A stretch of 64,000 bases of DNA from contig JAZLCE010000014.1 in assembly GCA_045614025.1 (NCBI GenBank), positions 5,275 to 69,274 of the forward strand, given 5' to 3'. Source of the stretch: RGIG4140 sp045614025 (lineage in GTDB: Bacteria; Pseudomonadota; Alphaproteobacteria; CAAHEQ01; UBA3637). The notes under the pieces were generated by a model, which worked only from the letters and a program-made list of their open reading frames with translations, was not told where the DNA came from and did no database searches. Numbering within the stretch: position 1 is the stretch's first letter; every line of letters starts with the position of its first letter. Below, piece by piece: positions 59,289 through 64,000 of the stretch. Position numbers and translations under genes: made by a program.

Positions 59289-59964
59289 TCAACCTGTAAT
59301 TGATTTGGTGAGCATCAGTCGTTTTTATGGCAAAAGCCAAATGCGTCTTGATGTTTTAAAAGATGTGAACTTTTCTCTCAAAAAAGGCGAGATCACAGCG
59401 CTTGTTGGCCCTTCTGGATCGGGGAAATCAACCTTGCTTCATATCACGGGGCTTTTAGATCGGCCAAGTGGTGGGCAAATTTTTGTTCAAGGAAAAGATG
59501 TTTCTTGTGCGTCTGATAAAGAAAGAACGTTGGTTAGACGTAAAGAAATTGGGTTTGTTTATCAATATCATCTTTTATTGCCTGATTTTAATGCGCTTGA
59601 AAATGTGATGTTACCACAATTGATTAATGGTCAAAAAGAAAAATATGCCAAATCAAGAGCTGAAGAATTGTTAGAACTTGTTGGATTAAAACATCGATTA
59701 AAGCATCGCTCTGGGGAACTTTCTGGGGGCGAACAACAACGCGTGGCCATTGCAAGGGCGTTGGCGAATGAACCGGCCATTTTATTGGCAGATGAGCCCA
59801 CAGGGAATTTGGATCCAAAAACAGCAGAAGGAGTTTTTCAAACGCTTCTTTCTTTGGTGAAAGAGAAGAATTTATCAGCTTTAATTGCCACCCATAATCC
59901 TGAATTGGCGCTTCAAATGGATCGTCAGATTAAAGTTGAAAATGGCATGATTAAAGAAGGGTGA
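59281..59964 (+). CDS. lolD: Lipoprotein-releasing ABC transporter ATP-binding protein LolD
   Basis: 227 residues. Walker A is GPSGSGKSTLLH near residue 41, the signature LSGGEQQRVAIARAL near 146, and Walker B ILLADEPTGNLD near 167. It powers lipoprotein release together with the permease whose gene overlaps it by 8 bp. Two secreted glycosyltransferase-like genes follow, possibly from the same transcript. Confidence 0.96.
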   Translation: MNNQPVIDLVSISRFYGKSQMRLDVLKDVNFSLKKGEITALVGPSGSGKSTLLHITGLLDRPSGGQIFVQGKDVSCASDKERTLVRRKEIGFVYQYHLLLPDFNALENVMLPQLINGQKEKYAKSRAEELLELVGLKHRLKHRSGELSGGEQQRVAIARALANEPAILLADEPTGNLDPKTAEGVFQTLLSLVKEKNLSALIATHNPELALQMDRQIKVENGMIKEG

Positions 59965-59988
59965 TGCGCACAAATAAGGGGGTATTTT

Positions 59989-60834
59989 GTGTTAAAGTTA
60001 AACATTAAGAACGCTTTATTACTTGTTGTTTTTAATATATTTTTTTCTTCAACAAATGTTCAGGCAAATAACCAAGAAAAAATCAGTGCTTTTTTGCGCG
60101 TTAAAGATGAAATCAAAACAATTGAAGCTTGTTTAAACTCTATTGATGGGGTGTTTGACCGGATTGTGATTATTCATTCAAATGAAAAAGATGATGGCTC
60201 TGTTGCATTAATGAATGAATGGTGCTCAAAAAGAAAAGAATGCGAAATTCATGAATATCCACATAAAGTTATTCCTTCTCATGATAAACGATATAGACAG
60301 AGAGTTCCATATGAAAATACATTAGCCGCCTATAATAATTTTGGGCTTCAGTTATTTGAACCGGAAGAATGGGTTGTTAAGATTGATGGGGATCAGGTAT
60401 ATTTAAAAAATCGTTTAAAAGAATATGTTGACTTTGTCAGAACCAAAGGGGAAGATAATGTTAAATATTTTTTCATTGGATATAATACATTTGCATGGAA
60501 TAATTATTTTGTGAAATTTAAAGCTGGTCCAATTAATGGTAAATTTGGGGATAGTTATTTTGTTAAACGAAAAAATATTGATTTATTTAAACAAAATAAT
60601 GTATTTGAATCCATTATATTAAAGAATGTTGTTAGAGAAGAAGAATTTAATCAACCAGTTTGGTTTCATTTTATGAAAACTTTAAAAATGAAAGGGAATA
60701 TTCAAGAAAACGATACGGCGTCAAAAGAAACGTTTGTGTTTTTATCAGAAGAAGAAAAACATTTATTTCAAGAAAGCATTTTGCCTTATCTTGAAAATTC
60801 ACCTTATAGAGATTTAAAATTAGAACATGATTAA
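59989..60834 (+). CDS. Secreted glycosyltransferase-like protein, copy 1
   Basis: 281 residues. Start is GTG 59989 with AAGGGGG 6 bp upstream. An N-terminal hydrophobic segment (NALLLVVFNIFFSSTNVQA) looks like a signal peptide. The domain then reads ISAFLRVKDEIKTIEACLNS, RIVIIHSNEKDDGS and WVVKIDGDQVYL, the layout of GT-A fold family 2 glycosyltransferases with a DxD-like metal site (DGD near 128). A glycosyltransferase outside the cytoplasm would be unusual, because nucleotide sugars are not available there. Closely related to the next gene (8 bp overlap). Confidence 0.75.
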   Translation: MLKLNIKNALLLVVFNIFFSSTNVQANNQEKISAFLRVKDEIKTIEACLNSIDGVFDRIVIIHSNEKDDGSVALMNEWCSKRKECEIHEYPHKVIPSHDKRYRQRVPYENTLAAYNNFGLQLFEPEEWVVKIDGDQVYLKNRLKEYVDFVRTKGEDNVKYFFIGYNTFAWNNYFVKFKAGPINGKFGDSYFVKRKNIDLFKQNNVFESIILKNVVREEEFNQPVWFHFMKTLKMKGNIQENDTASKETFVFLSEEEKHLFQESILPYLENSPYRDLKLEHD

Positions 60835-61660
60835 ATATAGCCTTGTTTTTTTTATTTGTTTGTTTTTAAATGTTTGTTGTTTTTCTCTTGCGCAAGGGGC
60901 TGAAAAAATCAGCGCTTTTTTGCGCGTTAAAGATGAAATTAAAACAATAGAAGCTTGTTTAAACTCAATTGAAGGCGTTTTTGATCGAATTGTGATTATT
61001 CATTCAAATGAAAAAGATGATGGCTCTGTTGCATTAATGAATGAATGGTGCTCAAAAAGAAAAGAATGCGAAATTCATGAATATCCATTTGCTGTTGTTC
61101 CTTCGCATGATAAACGATATACGCAAAAAAAAGTTTCTTATGAAAACACATTAGCAGCTTATAATAATTTTGGTCTTCAATTATTTGAACCAGAGGAATG
61201 GGTTGTTAAAATTGATGCTGATCAGGTGTATCTTAAAAAGAATTTGAAGAAATTTGTTCAAAAAGTTCGTCAATCAGTAAATGATGATGAAATTTATTTA
61301 ATGCATGGATATAATTCTTTTGCTTGGAATGGGAAATTGGTTCTTTTGAAAGAAGAGCCAATTATTGGTATGCATCGGGATCACTTCGCTATTAAGCGTA
61401 AGAATTTAAATAATTTTAAACAATGCATGTATTGGGAATGTTATGTTTTAAAAAATCGATTATCAAGAGTTTATGTCCCAGCAACTGAAATATTATGGTT
61501 TCATTTTAAAAAAGAGATAAAAAAAGCGACCTTTAAAATTCCAAATGATAAGTTACGTAAAGATGAAGTGTTATTTTTTAATGCAGAAGGGGAAAGATTG
61601 TTTAATGATGAAATCCGTCCTCTTTTAAAAAATTCTCCTTATTATCACCTTGAATTTTAG
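60827..61660 (+). CDS. Secreted glycosyltransferase-like protein, copy 2
   Basis: 277 residues, a paralogue of the preceding gene, which it overlaps by 8 bp. A signal peptide (YSLVFFICLFLNVCCFSLAQG) is followed by the same domain; the DxD-like site is DAD near residue 126 instead of DGD. A 99-bp block (60989-61087) is identical to 60163-60261 in copy 1, while the rest has diverged, so part of the sequence was recently copied between them. The C-terminal halves differ most, suggesting different acceptors or partners. Substrate unknown. Confidence 0.75.
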   Translation: MIKYSLVFFICLFLNVCCFSLAQGAEKISAFLRVKDEIKTIEACLNSIEGVFDRIVIIHSNEKDDGSVALMNEWCSKRKECEIHEYPFAVVPSHDKRYTQKKVSYENTLAAYNNFGLQLFEPEEWVVKIDADQVYLKKNLKKFVQKVRQSVNDDEIYLMHGYNSFAWNGKLVLLKEEPIIGMHRDHFAIKRKNLNNFKQCMYWECYVLKNRLSRVYVPATEILWFHFKKEIKKATFKIPNDKLRKDEVLFFNAEGERLFNDEIRPLLKNSPYYHLEF

Positions 61661-61680
61661 AAGTAAAAAGTTTTTATTTG

Positions 61681-61731
61681 GCACTTGGGAATAAAGATTC
61701 CTATCGCTTATCCATCTTAAGCTATTCCGCC
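61681..61731 (-). pseudogene. Pseudo-tRNA-Met copy A (3' half missing)
   Basis: Matches the acceptor 5' side, D-arm and anticodon arm of the intact gene (TATTCCGCC end unchanged), but the T-arm and 3' acceptor are missing. The anticodon position reads CTT instead of CAT. No promoter boxes. Confidence 0.8.
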
Positions 61732-61829
61732 ATCGTCGATAAATACTTTAGAACGCTAAAAAATTTATGTTATTGAAAAATAGATATAAAAAAAAGAACC
61801 TTGCCATAAAAGCAAAGCCCTTTTAAAAT

Positions 61830-61912
61830 TGGTAGCTTAAAGAGGGGATCGAACCCTTTTGCACTTGGGAATAATGATTCCTATCGCTTATCCATCTTAA
61901 GTTATTTTGCCA
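61830..61912 (-). pseudogene. Pseudo-tRNA-Met copy B
   Basis: Full-length but broken: the acceptor 3' side reads TTTAAGCTACCA-like with changed bases, the T-arm has lost pairing, and the D-arm is altered. CAT is still at the anticodon position. Its -10 region carries the same disabling changes as the other decayed copies. Confidence 0.8.
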
Positions 61913-62009
61913 CCAATGATAAATACTTTAGAACGCTAAAAAAGTTTATGTTATTGAAAAATAGATATAAAAAAAAGAACCCTGTGTTTCCACAAAGCTC
62001 TTTTAAAAT

Positions 62010-62092
62010 TGGTAGCTTAAAGAGGGGATCGAACCCTTTGGCACTTGGGATTATGATTCCACCGCTTGTGCCTTTAAAGCAATTTTTCCCTC
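62010..62092 (-). pseudogene. Pseudo-tRNA-Met copy C
   Basis: The anticodon arm is close to the intact gene (GGAATCATAATCCC-type), but the D-arm and acceptor 5' side are scrambled and cannot pair. It is adjacent to the intact copy. Confidence 0.8.
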
Positions 62093-62148
62093 AACGATAA
62101 ATACTTTAGAACGCTAAAAAAAGTTTATGTTATTGAAAAATAGATATA

Positions 62149-62180
62149 AAAAAAAGAACCTTGTGTTTCCACAAAGCTCT
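62149..62180 (-). terminator. Terminator of tRNA-Met
   Basis: On the minus strand AGAGCTTTGTG pairs with CACAAGGTTCT (two G-T pairs) around GAAA, followed by eight T. Each decayed unit has a recognisable version of it. Confidence 0.8.
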
Positions 62181-62188
62181 TTTAAAAT

Positions 62189-62264
62189 TGGTAGCGGAAG
62201 AGGGGATCGAACCCCCGACACATGGATTATGATTCCACCGCTCTACCATCTGAGCTATTCCGCC
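62189..62264 (-). tRNA. tRNA-Met, elongator type (anticodon CAT)
   Basis: 76 nt with CCA encoded. Acceptor arms GGCGGAA and TTCCGCT pair (G1-T72 wobble). The D-arm is GCTCAGATGGTAGAGC, the anticodon stem GTGGA/TCCAT with loop ATCATAA, and the T-arm GGGGTTCGATCCCC-type. Features such as the ACCA end and the ATCATAA loop match elongator tRNA-Met of Alphaproteobacteria rather than the initiator; tRNA-Ile2, which also has CAT, is less likely. Confidence 0.93.
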
Positions 62265-62279
62265 ATCGTCGATAGATAC

Positions 62280-62308
62280 TTTATAGCGCTAAAAAAAAGA
62301 ATTGTCAA
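62280..62308 (-). promoter_or_regulatory. Promoter of tRNA-Met
   Basis: On the minus strand a perfect TTGACA (62303-62308), a 17 bp spacer, and TATAAA (62280-62285). The decayed copies have lost both boxes. Confidence 0.9.
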
Positions 62309-62337
62309 CAAAAAATATTAAAAAAAATGAAAAAATA

Positions 62338-62366
62338 TTGCTTTTTTAAAAAAAATATTATAATAT
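62338..62366 (+). promoter_or_regulatory. Promoter of the alpha/beta hydrolase gene
   Basis: TTGCTT (62338-62343), a 17 bp spacer and TAATAT (62361-62366), 45 bp before the ATG and divergent from the tRNA-Met promoter. Confidence 0.65.
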
Positions 62367-62411
62367 ACTAAAAAATAAAAGATATTAATTTAACCAACAG
62401 GGGGTTTTATT

Positions 62412-63113
62412 ATGGCTGAAGTTTTTTTTAATGGATCTGCTGGTCGATTGGAAGGTCGTTTTCATAAATCTGAAAATCCAAGAGCACCGCTTGTTTTGAT
62501 TTTGCATCCGCATCCTGCACAAGGTGGAACAATGAATAATAAAGTCACCTATGCAATGTTTCAAGCATTTGTAAACATGGGTTTTTCTGTTCTTCGTTTT
62601 AATTTTAGAGGCGTTGGCAATTCTCAAGGCACAATTGATGGAACAGGTGTTGGCGAATTAGCTGATGCAATTATTGCACTCGACTGGCTTCAAAACATTG
62701 ATTCAGAATCAAATGTTTGTTGGATCGCTGGCTATTCATTTGGTTCATGGATTGCCGCTCAATTATTAATGCGTCGTCCAGAAATTAAAGGATTTGTTTT
62801 TGTTTCACCGCCAACAAACTTATATCAATTTGATTTCTTAACACCATGTCCATCTTCTGGTTTAATTATTCAAGGTGAAAAAGATGAACTTGTGAGCGAA
62901 CCAATGGTGGCAATGTTAGCTGAACAGTTATCAAATCATAAGTATTTGCATGTGGAATATCAAATGGTCCCTGGGGCAGATCATGTTTATTCAAGAAATT
63001 TAAAAGATGTTCATGATTTAATTATGAAATATGTTCCTGATATTCAAAGCAGACGGCCAAAACGGAATTTGAAAAAGCTTAAAAAAGCAATTATTCCAAA
63101 TGATGATTATTAG
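62412..63113 (+). CDS. Alpha/beta hydrolase (COG2945-type)
   Basis: 233 residues, cytosolic. The nucleophile elbow is GYSFGSW (Ser near 109), the oxyanion-side HPHPAQGG (residues 34-41) and FNFRGVGNSQG near 63-73 are typical of this small hydrolase group, and the acid and base are probably Asp in GEKDEL (about 160) and His in GADHVYS (about 195). Substrate unknown; family members act as esterases or on small acyl esters. Terminator at 63117. Confidence 0.88.
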   Translation: MAEVFFNGSAGRLEGRFHKSENPRAPLVLILHPHPAQGGTMNNKVTYAMFQAFVNMGFSVLRFNFRGVGNSQGTIDGTGVGELADAIIALDWLQNIDSESNVCWIAGYSFGSWIAAQLLMRRPEIKGFVFVSPPTNLYQFDFLTPCPSSGLIIQGEKDELVSEPMVAMLAEQLSNHKYLHVEYQMVPGADHVYSRNLKDVHDLIMKYVPDIQSRRPKRNLKKLKKAIIPNDDY

Positions 63114-63116
63114 GTG

Positions 63117-63142
63117 AAAGCCCATTTATTGGGCTTTTATCT
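63117..63142 (+). terminator. Terminator after the hydrolase gene
   Basis: AAAGCCC and GGGCTTT form a stem around ATTTATT, with T-rich sequence after it; it lies 3 bp after the stop codon. Confidence 0.75.
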
Positions 63143-63171
63143 TTTTTGGGGTTTATATATATGGGGCAAAA

Positions 63172-64000
63172 ATGAGCGAAGATAAAAAGAAATCGGAAGA
63201 AAAAGGATATTTTTCCAAATTAATCAATGGGATTTCGAATTCAGCTGGTTATATTGGTGGTGGCGTTTATAATATTGGAAAAGGCATTGTTCATACGGTT
63301 GGTGGCGCTGTTGGGGTAGGGCCTGGAATGGAGTCTGGTGTCAATAAAATTGCAAATGGAACGGGAAGTATTCTTGATGGGGTTGTTCAAGGTTCTGTTG
63401 AATCCATTGCGGGGGCTTCGCCTGATCGCGCTTTTCGTTTAGATGCTGATGAATTGTTGCGCCGTTATTCTGTTTCAGATATCAAGCAGTTTGCAAAAGA
63501 AAATCCTCGAGAATGTTTGGATATTATTGAAAGTGCTTTTCATGTGGATAATAATTATGAAGATGGCTTGCGTTTTTTGAAAGTGATTGCTCCTGTTGTT
63601 TCTGAATGGCCAGAGGAAGAGCAGGCGCATTTATTAAATCGGATTATTTCAAAATCTGGAACGCCTGAATATGCGCAAATCAGCGCGGTTGAAACTTTAT
63701 TTGAAGCTGGGGTTAGCCCAAATGTGGGCAAAAAAACAAATGTTAATGAGAAAATGTTTCACTTGGACCCTGTTTCTCCTTTTTATCGGGTGGTTACTGG
63801 CCCTTTTTATAATCCAGAGTTGCTTCAAGTGTTTTTAGAACATGGTGCCGATCCCTTAACCGTTGTTACAACGCAAGAAAGAGGGTCTATCTCTATTTAT
63901 GAAAGCGCTTTTGATTCTAGAAGGAAAGATCTTATGAGTGATTATATACCGCTTGATCGAAGAACAACTTTAGATCGCTTAAATCAAGAAAATATCACTC
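63172..64000 (+). CDS. Ankyrin-like protein, C-terminus cut off by window edge
   Basis: The frame opens at ATG 63172 (GGGG upstream) and is still open at 64000, giving the first 276 residues. A Gly-rich N-terminal region (GYIGGGVYNIGKGIVHTVGG, about 23-42; hydrophobic, may associate with membranes) is followed by a helical part. Ankyrin-like pieces are seen at TPEYAQISAVETLFEAGVSP (about 165) and LLQVFLEHGADPLTVV (about 225). It is the fourth ankyrin-type gene in the window. Confidence 0.7.
   Translation, partial: MSEDKKKSEEKGYFSKLINGISNSAGYIGGGVYNIGKGIVHTVGGAVGVGPGMESGVNKIANGTGSILDGVVQGSVESIAGASPDRAFRLDADELLRRYSVSDIKQFAKENPRECLDIIESAFHVDNNYEDGLRFLKVIAPVVSEWPEEEQAHLLNRIISKSGTPEYAQISAVETLFEAGVSPNVGKKTNVNEKMFHLDPVSPFYRVVTGPFYNPELLQVFLEHGADPLTVVTTQERGSISIYESAFDSRRKDLMSDYIPLDRRTTLDRLNQENIT

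Larger units (their letters stand above)
61681..62264 (-). repeat. 180-bp tandem array of decayed tRNA-Met units ending in one intact gene
   Basis: A unit of 180 bp made of a tRNA-Met gene, its terminator and its upstream region is repeated: the phrase GCACTTGGGA occurs at 61681, 61861 and 62041 (exact 180 spacing), and the corresponding tRNA position in the intact gene is 176 bp further. Only the last copy (62189-62264) keeps the tRNA fold and promoter. The decayed copies share several changes that the intact gene lacks, so a decayed copy was itself duplicated. The gap 61661-62411 holds only this array and promoters. Confidence 0.88.

Noticed and set aside
61681..62188. CRISPR-like array or integron
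   Set aside because: The 180-bp units are decayed tRNA genes with terminators, not short repeats with unique spacers, and there is no integrase or cas gene.
62127..62321. Small plus-strand frame containing GRGDRTPDT
   Set aside because: It is the antisense translation of tRNA-Met, another classical artefact.

Overview
The window is AT-rich chromosomal DNA from a bacterium that looks like a host-associated, genome-reduced alphaproteobacterium. The mreB-mreC-mreD-mrdA-rodA block, dusB beside trkA, TrmFO, Mfd, AccD, an IHF-beta-type HU-family protein and LolCE/LolD are all typical core genes of that class. A-type flavodiiron protein, a D-lactate-dehydrogenase-like protein and an arginine decarboxylation system suggest life at low oxygen in a host (gut or intracellular). 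Holosporales-like or RF32-like gut lineages would fit, but this cannot be settled from the window. There are no insertion sequences, phage genes or CRISPR arrays.

Layout. 1-4526: the end of a CNNM/HlyC-type membrane protein, then a minus-strand operon of small unknown membrane proteins, four of which form a paralogous tandem family, driven by a consensus promoter. 4653-6049: a lipoprotein, a small basic membrane protein and a periplasmic protein. 6099-11889: the three parts of a Chlamydia-type Aax system, namely pyruvoyl arginine decarboxylase (aaxB), arginine/agmatine antiporter (aaxC) and OprB-type porin (aaxA), with an UPF0104 membrane protein. 12049-16160: two ankyrin proteins and a coiled-coil protein. 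16430-19150: tpiA and a secreted protein, flanked by two unusual low-complexity repeat regions, one C/A-rich and the other G/T-rich. 19280: tRNA-Asn. 19443-24431: three consecutive minus-strand transcription units, each with a consensus promoter, a short leader peptide and a terminator that can be replaced by an antiterminator, which is the layout of ribosome-mediated attenuation. They drive a GNAT plus aspartoacylase-like pair, a 138-residue unknown, and an unknown plus VanX-type dipeptidase. 24517-28233: flavodiiron protein, a small ankyrin protein and three tandem paralogues of unknown function. 28364-35105: a folA-thyA operon that runs into a giant 1700-residue protein with an M48-like protease domain and a kinase-like domain.

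35187-38949 is a Chlamydia Pmp-like autotransporter. 39092-46316 is the rod-shape operon (mreBCD, mrdA, rodA) followed by a TPR-methyltransferase fusion. 46319-56454 holds housekeeping genes: trmFO, a Sel1-repeat protein, dusB, trkA, mfd, a 2-hydroxyacid dehydrogenase, accD and ihfB. 56625-61660 holds a secreted transglutaminase-like protein, an unknown, lolCE-lolD and two secreted glycosyltransferase-like paralogues. 61681-62264 is a tandem array of decayed tRNA-Met copies ending in one intact gene. 62412-64000 holds an alpha/beta hydrolase and the start of an ankyrin-like protein.

Common themes: surface and secreted proteins aimed at a host (ankyrins, autotransporter, giant protease/kinase-like protein, secreted GT-like and transglutaminase-like proteins), arginine use, and local duplication of genes and of a tRNA. 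The most novel candidates are the trio of attenuators, the giant protease/kinase-like fusion, the Aax system outside Chlamydiae, and the repeat regions around tpiA.
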